Below are positions 27,816 to 36,721 of a DNA stretch of 64,000 nucleotides, one piece after another; the stretch's first letter is position 1, and the number at the start of each line of letters is the position of its first letter. The position numbers and the translations under genes are program-made. The notes beneath the pieces are model-generated. The model did not search any database. It worked only from the letters and a program-made list of their open reading frames with translations, and was not told the origin of the DNA. Source of the stretch: an uncultured Paracoccaceae bacterium (GTDB lineage: Bacteria; Pseudomonadota; Alphaproteobacteria; Rhodobacterales; Rhodobacteraceae); assembly GCA_947492475.1 (NCBI GenBank), contig CANLNM010000001.1:372001-436000 (forward strand). Direction: 5' to 3'.

Positions 27816-28958
27816 ATGCAGCGAATTTCCGGAATTTTGTTGGCGGTGACGCTGTTTGCGATGTTTGCTGTCTTGGTGTTGATCCGCGCCGAACAAAGCT
27901 GGGCGGGAATACAGCTGTTCAAAATGGAGGCCATTGGCTGGATTCCCCAGAGCGGCCAGGCGCCCCCGCCGCTGATGTCGTTTGACGACGGGATCAGCCT
28001 GTCGCCGCATTTGTTCAACCAGCTGCTGGAACTGCATATCGTGCTGGTGGTTGGGGTTCTGGCCCTCACAGGGGCCTATCTGGGGGGTGTTGCCTATGCC
28101 CAGCGCAAACGGCTGTTATCCCGTATTGCAGGATGGAACGGATTGGCGATGTATTTTGCGCTGATGGGGTATTTGGTGATGATCTATACCGTCCCTCAGA
28201 TGCGGCTGCCGCTGGACACGTTGGGGCAAACATTGTCGCTTGGCACGTTTGACCAAGATGACACCGGAGTGTTGTTCCGATTTGGCGATCGACACTTTGA
28301 AATCTTGATGTTGACCTTGGGGACCTTGGCGCTGCTGTTGGGGATTTTTGCGCTGATAAGCATTCATCATCCACGTCTGGGGTGGCTGGGGGCGTTCTTT
28401 TCAACTTTCACGTTGCTCTCATTCTTCGCTCCCGACTCAACCCTTCAGGCCGAATTACCGGTTCACCTCATGTTTCCGCTCTTGGTGATTATTGGCGTCA
28501 CGGCATTCCGCCTCAGTGATGGTGACGACCCGGCAAGCCCGTTCCTGTTTTTCGCGGCGTTCGTTTCCCTGGTCGGGATCATCATCGTCATGAGCGTCAT
28601 GGTCACGCTTTATGACGCGCTGGCAGAGCTATTGGTGGCCTCAATGCATCTAATTATTCTGCCGCTTTGGGTGGGTGGATTGGCCGCGGGTATCCGACAA
28701 CGTGCGCGCCGTGTTCCCACCGGGTCTGGCATCTGGATATCATGTTTAGGATTGATGACAGCAACCATGAGCATCGCCATGGCGCTGGTAAATCTGATGC
28801 ATGACGGTATGCCAGCCCGCTATCCAGATTATCCGAGCTTTTTTCAAACCGGCCAAGTGATCGTCACGCTCAGCTTTGCCGGTTTGGTTGTTTTCGCCGC
28901 GATTGCGTTTAGGCGGTTGCGGGCGGCATCACGCGCCCAACATGCGGCGCGCCAGTAA
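27816..28958 (+). CDS. Polytopic membrane protein of unknown function
   Basis: 380 residues with about nine to ten predicted membrane helices and short loops. The sequence starts MQRISGILLAVTLFAMFAVL. Histidines occur near helix ends (HLFNQLLELHIVL, SMHLIILPLWVGG), but I cannot assign a heme-copper or other family. It is divergent from argS and its last 50 bases overlap the end of dgt on the opposite strand. It appears intact, with normal composition for a membrane protein. Confidence 0.75.
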   Translation: MQRISGILLAVTLFAMFAVLVLIRAEQSWAGIQLFKMEAIGWIPQSGQAPPPLMSFDDGISLSPHLFNQLLELHIVLVVGVLALTGAYLGGVAYAQRKRLLSRIAGWNGLAMYFALMGYLVMIYTVPQMRLPLDTLGQTLSLGTFDQDDTGVLFRFGDRHFEILMLTLGTLALLLGIFALISIHHPRLGWLGAFFSTFTLLSFFAPDSTLQAELPVHLMFPLLVIIGVTAFRLSDGDDPASPFLFFAAFVSLVGIIIVMSVMVTLYDALAELLVASMHLIILPLWVGGLAAGIRQRARRVPTGSGIWISCLGLMTATMSIAMALVNLMHDGMPARYPDYPSFFQTGQVIVTLSFAGLVVFAAIAFRRLRAASRAQHAARQ

Positions 28959-30087
28959 GCTGTTCGTGGGTTTCCAGCGCAAACCGGTCGGTCATACCCG
29001 AAATGTAATCTGACACAATCCGCGCCAATGCCACCTCATCGCCTTGGATCAGCTCAACGTCCTTGCGCCATTGCTTGGGCAACAGGCTTGGATCATTCAT
29101 GAACGCTGGAAACAGGTCCACGACAGCTTGGGTTACCTCTTGGCGCATTTCGACCACAGATGGGGCGCGGTACATGCGGGTAAACAGGAATTTACGCACC
29201 ACTTTCAGATCGCGCCACATATCCGGTGAAAACTGCACCATCATTTTGCCAGCGTCCCGAATGTCTTGTGGGCATTGGGGGTTCAGTGCTGCCAAGTTGG
29301 CGCGGCTCACGGCCAGCACATCTTCGACCAATAGGCCAAAGAACCGGCGCAACGCTTCGTGGCGACGGCGGTAATAGTTCAGACCGGGATATGTCTGATC
29401 CACCAGACGGAAACAATCGCCCACAATCGGCAGGTCCAACAGATCATCGGTGCCAAACAATTCGGCGCGTAACCCGTCATGGATGTCGTGGTGATTATAG
29501 GCGATATCATCAGCCAGTGCGGCCACTTGGGCTTCGCCACTGGCATGGGTGTGCAATTCCAGATCGTGGCGCGCGTTATAGTCGGTCAACGCATAAGGTA
29601 TATCGCCCACAACCGGCCCGTTATGTTTGGCAATCCCTTCTAGCGTTTCCCATGTTAGGTTCAGCCCATCCCATTCCGCGTAATGCCGTTCCAGCCCCGT
29701 GACGATCCGAATGGCCTGTGCGTTGTGATCAAATCCCCCATAGGGCGCCATCAGATCAGACAGGGCGTCTTCGCCCGTATGGCCAAACGGCGTATGTCCC
29801 AGATCATGGGCCAGCGCCACCGCTTCGGCCAGTTCTTCTTCGAACCCCAGCGTTTTGGCCACGGTGCGGGCCACCTGAGCGACCTCAATCGAATGGGTCA
29901 GACGTGTGCGGAAATAATCGCCCTCATGTTCCACGAATACTTGGGTTTTGTGTTTCAACCGCCGAAAAGCGCTGGAATGGATGATCCGATCCCGATCACG
30001 CTGAAACGGAGAGCGATGCGCGCTCTCTTCTTCTGGATAGAGCCTGCCCCGCGTTTGCATCGGATCACAGGCATAGATGGCTGCCAT
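28909..30087 (-). CDS. dgt: Deoxyguanosinetriphosphate triphosphohydrolase-like protein
   Basis: HD-superfamily hydrolase that cleaves dNTPs to nucleoside and triphosphate. 392 residues from ATG 30087 (MAAIYACDPM); a TTG further up is possible but unlikely. Metal ligands H..HD..D are in RTRLTHSIEVAQ and AHDLGHTPFGHTGEDAL. The N-terminal SPFQRDRDRIIHSSAFRRLKHKTQVF block is typical of the family. The 3' end overlaps the convergent membrane protein gene by 50 bases. Confidence 0.94.
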   Translation of the reverse strand: MAAIYACDPMQTRGRLYPEEESAHRSPFQRDRDRIIHSSAFRRLKHKTQVFVEHEGDYFRTRLTHSIEVAQVARTVAKTLGFEEELAEAVALAHDLGHTPFGHTGEDALSDLMAPYGGFDHNAQAIRIVTGLERHYAEWDGLNLTWETLEGIAKHNGPVVGDIPYALTDYNARHDLELHTHASGEAQVAALADDIAYNHHDIHDGLRAELFGTDDLLDLPIVGDCFRLVDQTYPGLNYYRRRHEALRRFFGLLVEDVLAVSRANLAALNPQCPQDIRDAGKMMVQFSPDMWRDLKVVRKFLFTRMYRAPSVVEMRQEVTQAVVDLFPAFMNDPSLLPKQWRKDVELIQGDEVALARIVSDYISGMTDRFALETHEQLTGAPHVGRVMPPATA

Positions 30088-30202
30088 AACGCGCCTGCCT
30101 CTCAATTTTCCCAGATGGGATGTCCCTAATGTGACGACATGCCTTGCCGCCTCTGCCTGTCTTTCCTATATTTGGTCCCTGACCCAAGCGATAGGCCTTA
30201 AT

Positions 30203-30529
30203 ATGCTGACCCTGCCCCCAAAAGTGACTGAACGTGCGTTTGAACGCCTGTCTGAAATTGGCGCTGCGTCCCAAGGTAAGGCGCTGCGCGTGGCCGTCGA
30301 GGGCGGTGGTTGTAGCGGGTTTCAGTACGAAATTGATCTGGACGAAGTCAAAGCCGATGATCTGGTATTGGAAGGATCGGGGGAAAAGGTGGTTGTCGAT
30401 TCCGTTTCCCTGCCGTTTCTCACTGACGCGGTAATTGATTTCTCAGAGGAACTGATCGGCGCGCGGTTTGTGATCGAAAACCCCAATGCCAGTTCGTCCT
30501 GCGGATGTGGGACATCCTTTTCGATGTAA
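30203..30529 (+). CDS. erpA: Iron-sulfur cluster carrier, IscA/ErpA type
   Basis: A-type carrier that passes Fe-S clusters to apo-proteins. The 108 residues have the three conserved cysteines in GGGCSGFQY and SSCGCGTSF. The true start is ATG 30203 (MLTLPPKVTERAF); an upstream extension to 30077 would add 42 residues unlike the family. It is divergent from dgt with about 115 bases between. Sequence alone does not separate ErpA from IscA or SufA with certainty; location apart from a suf/isc operon favours ErpA. Confidence 0.9.
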   Translation: MLTLPPKVTERAFERLSEIGAASQGKALRVAVEGGGCSGFQYEIDLDEVKADDLVLEGSGEKVVVDSVSLPFLTDAVIDFSEELIGARFVIENPNASSSCGCGTSFSM

Positions 30530-30546
30530 GCCATGTGGGTGAGTTT

Positions 30547-31236
30547 ATGTGCCACCGTTTAAAAAGTATGAAAAATGGCATGCGCGGATTGGGTGTCTTT
30601 CTGGCGTTGGCGTTTCCAACTTTGTCAACGCCCACCCCACTGCGCGCGGACACATCGCAATTGATCGCGCCCAGTCCAGAATTCCTTTATACCTATTACC
30701 AAGAAAACGCACCCCATTGGACGGACCTACCGGACCATGTCTTGCAAGCTTTGATGGCGGCTGAGGATCTTCATTTTTTAGATCGGCCACTTAAACAGTC
30801 CACATTGGCAACACAAATGTCCAATTGGCACAACCCAAGCGACACCAATCACCCAGCTTTTCGGTCACTTTATCAGGTCGCATTCGCATTCTCGCTCTCA
30901 GAGGCCTTGAGCCATGAACAGGTGCTCAATTGGTACGCAAACGAAATCTATCTGGGCCAAGGCTGCTATGGGGTGGCACATGCCGCGCAAGCCTATTGGG
31001 GCAAACCCGCCGCGGATCTTAGCCTTGCCGAAGCCGCCTATCTGGCCGCCCTGCCCAAAGCCCCTGCATACTTTCATCCGATCAGAAATCATGATGCAGC
31101 CGTAACCCGCCGCAACTTTGTCCTGTCAGAAATGGTCGTCCCTGGGTTTATCACCCCACAGATGGCGCAAGCCGCCATGTCTGAACCGCTGGCGGTGATG
31201 TCCCCGCTTGGACAATGTCAGGACCAAACAGAGTAA
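30547..31236 (+). CDS. Stand-alone, degenerate GT51-type transglycosylase-domain protein
   Basis: About 229 residues with a signal sequence (GVFLALAFPTLSTPTPLRAD) and one GT51-like domain, but no transpeptidase. Recognisable pieces are AAEDLHFLDR (motif 1, catalytic Glu kept), STLATQM (motif 2), and ANEIYLGQGCYGVAHAAQAYWGK (motifs 4-5). Normal GT51 motif 1 continues HxG and motif 3 has RKxxE. Here the HxG is absent and motif 3 reads YQVAFAFSLSEAL without the lysine. It may be inactive or altered in specificity. The start is uncertain: ATG 30547 has GGGTGAG upstream, ATG 30568 lacks a site. It follows erpA by 17 bases. Confidence 0.82.
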   Translation: MCHRLKSMKNGMRGLGVFLALAFPTLSTPTPLRADTSQLIAPSPEFLYTYYQENAPHWTDLPDHVLQALMAAEDLHFLDRPLKQSTLATQMSNWHNPSDTNHPAFRSLYQVAFAFSLSEALSHEQVLNWYANEIYLGQGCYGVAHAAQAYWGKPAADLSLAEAAYLAALPKAPAYFHPIRNHDAAVTRRNFVLSEMVVPGFITPQMAQAAMSEPLAVMSPLGQCQDQTE

Positions 31237-31240
31237 TCTG

Positions 31241-32677
31241 TTATTCCCGCAGCCATGCCACAATCGACCGGGCAAAGGGCACATTGGACACAACCCCATC
31301 CACAAACCCATCCGCCATATTGCGCGCAAATGCCCGTGGATCCAGCGATGCACGCAGGCGGTCGGCGGCGGCTTCGGCGCGGGCAATTCCGTTCACATCG
31401 CCGCCAATGGCATCCGCCACGCCCTGCATGGCGTCACTGGCGTGATCCCATGCCTGACGGGTTTGATCCAGCTGCGCGGTGACAATCCCCGCGGGTGCCG
31501 CAAAGGGCGCTGTGGGGGACAAAATAGCCGGAGACGTACCGGCGGCATCATTGATCACGCCCATGATGTCTTTGGCACGTGGGTCATCGCTCTGGGCCAG
31601 TTCCAGCAAACCGGCGGCGGCTTTCAACCCATTCACAGACCGCAGCAATTCTGATGGCGGGCTGATCGGATCGGCCAGATCATCGCGCAGCATTACAATG
31701 CGCTGCGCCATTGTTGCCAGATCACTGAGGGTCTGATCCTGATCCGCATCGGTCGCGATCAAAGGCGCCAAATGGCCCATCCGATCCAACAGCCCCCATT
31801 GCGCGGCATCTAGCAATGCATCGCGCAATGGTCCGGGCGCCAGTACTTCCGCTTGGTTCAGCAATGGAATGATCGGGTTATTCTGAAACTCGGTGCGTTG
31901 TTCCAGCAATTGCAACACCTGCACCAATTCTTGGGCTGTGTCACTAGGATAGCGGGCCTCGACACGCCGTGCCTCGGTCAAGGCCCGGCGCAAAGCAATC
32001 GGATCCCCCGTTGTGACCGCATGTTCCGCAGACCTATTGGCCAGATCATAGGCCCAATCGCGCCCGGTTACGATCCGCCCCTCGGCATCTGGCACCATGG
32101 GCAAAACAACGATAGCGCCCATTTCGTTGGGGCTGGGATAGGTCGCACCATCATGTACGTGATTGGCCAAATCGGTGTAATAATCCGCCAATTCCTGATT
32201 GCCCGCCAAATGCGCCGCATGGGATCGATCCAACAACCGGGCCTTTTCAGCCTGATTGGCAATATATGCGTCAAACCATCCATGCATTTGCCCATCCACC
32301 TGATGAAAGGCCCGCATACCTTCGCTAAGGGCGGCCGATACCAGCGCATGATCATAAGGTCCGGCATGCAACGCGCCCTGCCATGCCCGCAATGTTTCAT
32401 CAGCCCGGTCATGGAATGTGTTGGCATGATCCCAATCCACAAACAGCCAACTGCCCCAATCCGCCAGATAGCGCTGCGCCCAATCCACGCCTTGTGCCTC
32501 AAACGCAACCGCCAGCGTCGCCGGGGCGGCATTGTATGACAGCTTTGCATCATGGGCCGCACGTGCGGCGGCCACTTGGGCCCGCATGTCACCAATGTCA
32601 TCAAAGATATCCGCCCAGCCGGGCAACGGAACACTCATCACAATTGTCGATAGAACCATCAGTGCTCTGATCATCAT
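31241..32677 (-). CDS. Large exported protein of unknown function
   Basis: 478 residues with a Sec signal peptide (MMIRALMVLSTIVMSVPLPGWA) and a mostly helical mature part. Tryptophan/histidine-rich stretches such as GSWLFVDWDHANTFHD occur early and repeated short amphipathic helices later. There is no membrane segment besides the signal and no lipobox. I do not recognise a family. The start at 32677 has AAGGGG 4 bases upstream. It converges on the GT51-like gene, 4 bases apart, and is divergent from xthA. Confidence 0.78.
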   Translation of the reverse strand: MMIRALMVLSTIVMSVPLPGWADIFDDIGDMRAQVAAARAAHDAKLSYNAAPATLAVAFEAQGVDWAQRYLADWGSWLFVDWDHANTFHDRADETLRAWQGALHAGPYDHALVSAALSEGMRAFHQVDGQMHGWFDAYIANQAEKARLLDRSHAAHLAGNQELADYYTDLANHVHDGATYPSPNEMGAIVVLPMVPDAEGRIVTGRDWAYDLANRSAEHAVTTGDPIALRRALTEARRVEARYPSDTAQELVQVLQLLEQRTEFQNNPIIPLLNQAEVLAPGPLRDALLDAAQWGLLDRMGHLAPLIATDADQDQTLSDLATMAQRIVMLRDDLADPISPPSELLRSVNGLKAAAGLLELAQSDDPRAKDIMGVINDAAGTSPAILSPTAPFAAPAGIVTAQLDQTRQAWDHASDAMQGVADAIGGDVNGIARAEAAADRLRASLDPRAFARNMADGFVDGVVSNVPFARSIVAWLRE

Positions 32678-32794
32678 GATCCCCTTATGCCTTGCCCCAC
32701 CTTAGCGCATTCCCCATTGTTATGGGATATCAGACTTGTCAATTGGTCGCCCCGCGCTAAAACACGAAGCGAATGACCGTCAGGAGCACGCCCC

Positions 32795-33583
32795 ATGAAA
32801 ATTGCGACCTTCAATATCAATGGTGTAAAGGCGCGTGTTGGGGCACTGACACAATGGCTGGATGAAAGCCAACCGGATGTCGCTTTGTTGCAGGAAATCA
32901 AATCCATCGACGAAGGTTTCCCGCGCGAGATTTTCGAAGAGCGCGGCTATAACGTTGAAACACATGGGCAAAAAGGGTTCAACGGTGTTGCGATCCTGTC
33001 GAAATTCCCCCTAGAGGATGTCACACGGGGCCTACCCGGTGATGACAGCGACGAACAGGCCCGCTGGATCGAAGCCACCGTGGTTGGCGAACAGGCTGTG
33101 CGGCTATGTGGGTTATATCTGCCCAACGGCAACCCGGTAGAGGACGGCACCCACCCCAAATATCAGTATAAAATGGCGTGGATGGAACGGCTTTATGCCC
33201 GTGCGCGCGACTTGATGGCCGACGAAGCCCCGGCCTTGATGGCGGGTGACTATAACATCATCCCCCAAGCCGAAGACGCCGCGCGGCCCGATGCATGGCG
33301 TGAGGATGCTTTGTTTCGCCCAGAAAGCCGCGCCGCGTTTCGCCGGGTTTTAAACCTTGGATTCACCGAAGCCTTTCGGGCGCGCGTCAATGGGGGCGAC
33401 CATTATTCATTTTGGGATTACCAAGCGGGCGCATGGAATCGCAATGACGGGATTCGCATCGACCATTTTCTGCTGACCCCGCAATGTGCCGATTTGTTGC
33501 GTGATTGCTGGATCGAAAGCGCCGTCAGAGGACGGGAAAAACCATCCGATCACGTTCCGGTTTGGGTTGATTTGGCGGTGTGA
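32795..33583 (+). CDS. xthA: Exodeoxyribonuclease III (AP endonuclease)
   Basis: Mg-dependent endonuclease/exonuclease/phosphatase-fold enzyme of base-excision repair. The 262 residues show MKIATFNINGVKAR, the catalytic glutamate in LLQEIKSID, ALMAGDYNI and the final PSDHVPVWVDL histidine motif. AGGAG lies 10 bases before the ATG. Confidence 0.95.
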   Translation: MKIATFNINGVKARVGALTQWLDESQPDVALLQEIKSIDEGFPREIFEERGYNVETHGQKGFNGVAILSKFPLEDVTRGLPGDDSDEQARWIEATVVGEQAVRLCGLYLPNGNPVEDGTHPKYQYKMAWMERLYARARDLMADEAPALMAGDYNIIPQAEDAARPDAWREDALFRPESRAAFRRVLNLGFTEAFRARVNGGDHYSFWDYQAGAWNRNDGIRIDHFLLTPQCADLLRDCWIESAVRGREKPSDHVPVWVDLAV

Positions 33584-33632
33584 ACCCAACGCGCTTGATC
33601 TAAAAGTCATAGGCCGACAGACCATGGCAGCA

Positions 33633-33653
33633 TTTAGGTTTTGTTAACCTAAA
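33633..33653. repeat. Palindrome TTTAGGTT-N5-AACCTAAA
   Basis: A perfect 8-bp inverted repeat about 50 bases after the xthA stop. Its loop is TTGTT and no T-run follows, so it is a poor terminator. A second palindrome, TGATC-N6-GATCA, lies at 33723-33738, shortly before the next gene. Either could be an operator. Confidence 0.4.
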
Positions 33654-33772
33654 CTCCTTCAACTCGTCCCCTAACCGGCCAGTTCTTGCCGCATTTGGTG
33701 GTCAATTTTGGGCAAACGGGTATGATCCAATTAGATCAAAAACCGACACGGGACCAAAACGGGACAAATTGA

Positions 33773-34750
33773 ATGAATACTGGCGTGCAAACAGGCGTAG
33801 AAATCGAATCTGATTTGACAGATATGGAAGCGCAGGATTGGCTGGATGCTGTCGACGAAATCGCCGAAGAACTTGGCTATTTTGAACCACTTGGCCCAGA
33901 TCATTCCGCTGCCTTCATTGATGCAGGCCCCAAACTGATCGTTTGTTTTGAAACCATCCAACATATCCGACGCGGCAACCGCGCCGAAGAACCGTTTGGC
34001 TGGCGCTTTGCGCGTAAACACGGCTGGTCCTCGCTGACGATTCTGGCGGATGGCGATACGTTTTTCCGGCATCGCGCAGTCTATGGCTATTTTGACCGGT
34101 TGGTTGATGATGGCTTCTTTGAGGATTTTGATCAGGTGCTGTTTGTCGGCGCCCATTCCGGGGCCTATGGTGCAGCGGCCTATTCAGTTGCGGCCCCCGG
34201 TGCGCATGTTTTGGCCATTCGGCCCTGGGCCACATTGGACCCTGCCGTCACAGGCTGGGACAAACGCCACAAAGAATTGCGTCGCACATCGTTTACCGAT
34301 CGCTATGGCTTTGCCCCTGACATGATCGATGCCGCCGAAAAGGCATGGGTCATTCATGATCCCGATCAGGTTCAGGATGCGATGCATGCAGCTTTGTTCA
34401 CGCGCCCCAATGTGACGTCCCTGCGCACCCCCCGTCTGGGGTGGAAAATTGACCGCGAAATGGATGCAATGGGCATCTTTGAACCTGTCATTGATCAGGC
34501 GATGGAGGGCACACTGAATGTGCACAGCTTTGCCAAACTCTATCGTGCCCGCCAACGCCGCCTGCCTTATCTGCGCGCCACGCTGACCAAGCTCGAAGAG
34601 CAGAATCAGCCATTACGCGCAGCAAAATGGTGTCGGGCGATTCTACGTGAAAACAACCGACCGCATTTTGGCCGCAAGATCGAAGAAATGATCGGGAAAG
34701 GTGTGATAACACCGGAATTCATGATGGAATTGCAAGAACCAGCCGAGTAG
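33773..34750 (+). CDS. Hypothetical protein, possible alpha/beta-hydrolase fold
   Basis: 325 residues, soluble, acidic at the N terminus. A central GAHSGAYGAAAYSVAAPGA looks like the nucleophile elbow of an alpha/beta hydrolase (G-x-S-x-G variant), followed by VLAIRPWATLDP. The C-terminal third is basic and helical. I cannot name the family with certainty, and substrate is unknown. It sits just before pyrC, 39 bases away, and may share a transcript with pyrC-pyrE. Confidence 0.75.
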   Translation: MNTGVQTGVEIESDLTDMEAQDWLDAVDEIAEELGYFEPLGPDHSAAFIDAGPKLIVCFETIQHIRRGNRAEEPFGWRFARKHGWSSLTILADGDTFFRHRAVYGYFDRLVDDGFFEDFDQVLFVGAHSGAYGAAAYSVAAPGAHVLAIRPWATLDPAVTGWDKRHKELRRTSFTDRYGFAPDMIDAAEKAWVIHDPDQVQDAMHAALFTRPNVTSLRTPRLGWKIDREMDAMGIFEPVIDQAMEGTLNVHSFAKLYRARQRRLPYLRATLTKLEEQNQPLRAAKWCRAILRENNRPHFGRKIEEMIGKGVITPEFMMELQEPAE

Positions 34751-34789
34751 CGACTGGCGTCATTTCAACAGATTGTGTAGGACGGTGCC

Positions 34790-35842
34790 ATGACAGATGC
34801 ACCGATTTCCCGCCTGACAATCCGCCGTCCTGATGACTGGCACTTGCACCTTCGTGACGCAGAGATGCTCAAAGGCGTGCTGCCCCATACCGCTGCGCAT
34901 TTTGGCCGCGCGATCATCATGCCCAATCTGGTGCCCCCCGTGGTGACAGCCACGCAGGCTTCTTATTATCGCGATCGCATCATGGCCGCCCTGCCCGATG
35001 GCATGTCATTCACCCCGCTGATGACCCTGTATCTGACCGAAGAGACAGATCCAGCCGATGTGGAACGCGCCCATGCGGACGGCATCGCAACTGCGGTAAA
35101 ACTTTACCCTGCCGGGGCAACCACAAATTCCAACAGTGGCGTGCGTGATTTTGACCGAGTGCGCCCGGTTCTGGATAAAATGGCCGAAATTGGCATGCCG
35201 CTCTGTGTCCATGGCGAAGTGACCGACCCAGCTATCGACATTTTCGATCGCGAAGCGGTTTTCATCGACAAAGTGTTGAAACCAATCCGCAAAAAGAACC
35301 CCGACCTGCGAGTGGTGATGGAACATGTGACCACGCAGGATGCGGTGGATTACGTGCGTGATCATCGCAAAAACCTAGGCGCGACGATCACCACGCATCA
35401 TCTGATCATCAACCGCAATAACATCCTGGCCGGCGGCATTCGCCCTCATTATTATTGCTTGCCTGTGGCCAAACGTGAACAGCATCGCGTGGCTTTGGTT
35501 CAGGCGGCTGTGTCTGGCGATCCGCGGTTTTTCCTGGGCACCGATAGTGCGCCGCATACGGACCCCAACAAATTGCAGGCCTGTGGCTGCGCAGGTGTGT
35601 TTTCGTCGATCAACACGATGTCCTGCCTCGCCGAAGTGTTCGATGTGGCGGGCAAATTGAAGAACCTCGAACAATTCGCATCTTTGTCTGGGCCTAAATT
35701 CTATAATTTGCCCCCAAACGAAGACACGATCACATTGGTGCGTGGCGATGTTGTCACCTATCCAGACACCATTCAAACCGGCGAAGGCCCGGTCACTGTC
35801 TTTGATCCGGGTTTCCCGCTTCATTGGCATGTAGAAGATTAA
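34790..35842 (+). CDS. pyrC: Dihydroorotase, class II
   Basis: Zinc amidohydrolase closing carbamoyl aspartate to dihydroorotate in pyrimidine synthesis. The 350 residues show the metal-binding [12 protein letters not shown], the carbamylated lysine region [19 protein letters not shown], and the late FLGTDSAPH. Length matches the E. coli type of enzyme. The gene is followed after 35 bases by pyrE. Confidence 0.96.
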   Translation: MTDAPISRLTIRRPDDWHLHLRDAEMLKGVLPHTAAHFGRAIIMPNLVPPVVTATQASYYRDRIMAALPDGMSFTPLMTLYLTEETDPADVERAHADGIATAVKLYPAGATTNSNSGVRDFDRVRPVLDKMAEIGMPLCVHGEVTDPAIDIFDREAVFIDKVLKPIRKKNPDLRVVMEHVTTQDAVDYVRDHRKNLGATITTHHLIINRNNILAGGIRPHYYCLPVAKREQHRVALVQAAVSGDPRFFLGTDSAPHTDPNKLQACGCAGVFSSINTMSCLAEVFDVAGKLKNLEQFASLSGPKFYNLPPNEDTITLVRGDVVTYPDTIQTGEGPVTVFDPGFPLHWHVED

Positions 35843-35877
35843 GAATACCCCATAACCCACTGACAAAGAGATGTAAT

Positions 35878-36549
35878 ATGATTCCCAGCAGCTTCCCCCC
35901 GAAGGACGAAATCGCACGCCTGACCGCCCGGATGTTGCTGGAAATTGGCGCGGTACATTTTAACGCACGTGAACCGTTCACCCATGCCAGCGGCAAACAG
36001 GCCCCGACCTATATCGATTGTCGCAAACTGATCTCTTATCCGCGCATTCGATCCACTTTGATGGATTTCCTGACAGTCACCACCATGCGCGAAGCCGGGT
36101 TTGAGGCCTTTGACAACATTGCAGGTGGTGAAACGGCCGGCATTCCGTTTGCGGCTTTTGTGGCTGAACGTATGGCGCTGCCCATGACCTATGTGCGCAA
36201 AAAACCCAAAGGTTACGGCCGCAACGCCCGCATCGAAGGCGCAATGAGCGAAGGCCAGCGCGTGCTATTGGTCGAAGACCTGACCACCGATGGCGGTTCA
36301 AAACTGTCCTTTGTCAACGCAATCCGCGAAACCGGGGCCACCTGCGCCGCCACGGCGGTAATTTTCTATTACGATATTTTCCCAGAAACGACCAAAGTGT
36401 TGGGCGATCACGGTGTTCAGTTGATTTCGCTATGCACATGGTGGGATGTTCTGGCCGAAGCGCGCGCGCAAAACGCCTTTGATACGGAAACGCTGGACGA
36501 GGTTGAAACCTTCTTGCGCGCCCCCAAAGACTGGGCGCCAAAAGGCTAA
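35878..36549 (+). CDS. pyrE: Orotate phosphoribosyltransferase
   Basis: Joins orotate to PRPP to give OMP, two steps after PyrC in pyrimidine synthesis. 223 residues from ATG 35878 ([11 protein letters not shown]); the longer frame from 35824 overlaps pyrC and is rejected. The PRPP-binding motif is [14 protein letters not shown], and the [20 protein letters not shown] start is typical. It forms a two-gene unit with pyrC. Confidence 0.95.
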   Translation: MIPSSFPPKDEIARLTARMLLEIGAVHFNAREPFTHASGKQAPTYIDCRKLISYPRIRSTLMDFLTVTTMREAGFEAFDNIAGGETAGIPFAAFVAERMALPMTYVRKKPKGYGRNARIEGAMSEGQRVLLVEDLTTDGGSKLSFVNAIRETGATCAATAVIFYYDIFPETTKVLGDHGVQLISLCTWWDVLAEARAQNAFDTETLDEVETFLRAPKDWAPKG

Positions 36550-36721
36550 TCGTTAACTATTTGTGACCGAAGTATAGACGAAACCATAGCCTATATTGAC
36601 GAAATACCCCTTGCACCCCCATCATGTGGGATGTGCGAGTTATCCACAAAAATATACAATTTGCTGCATAACAAACCTATGCGGTATGTCACGCAGCACG
36701 GGGCAGAGACAGGGTGGCTTT

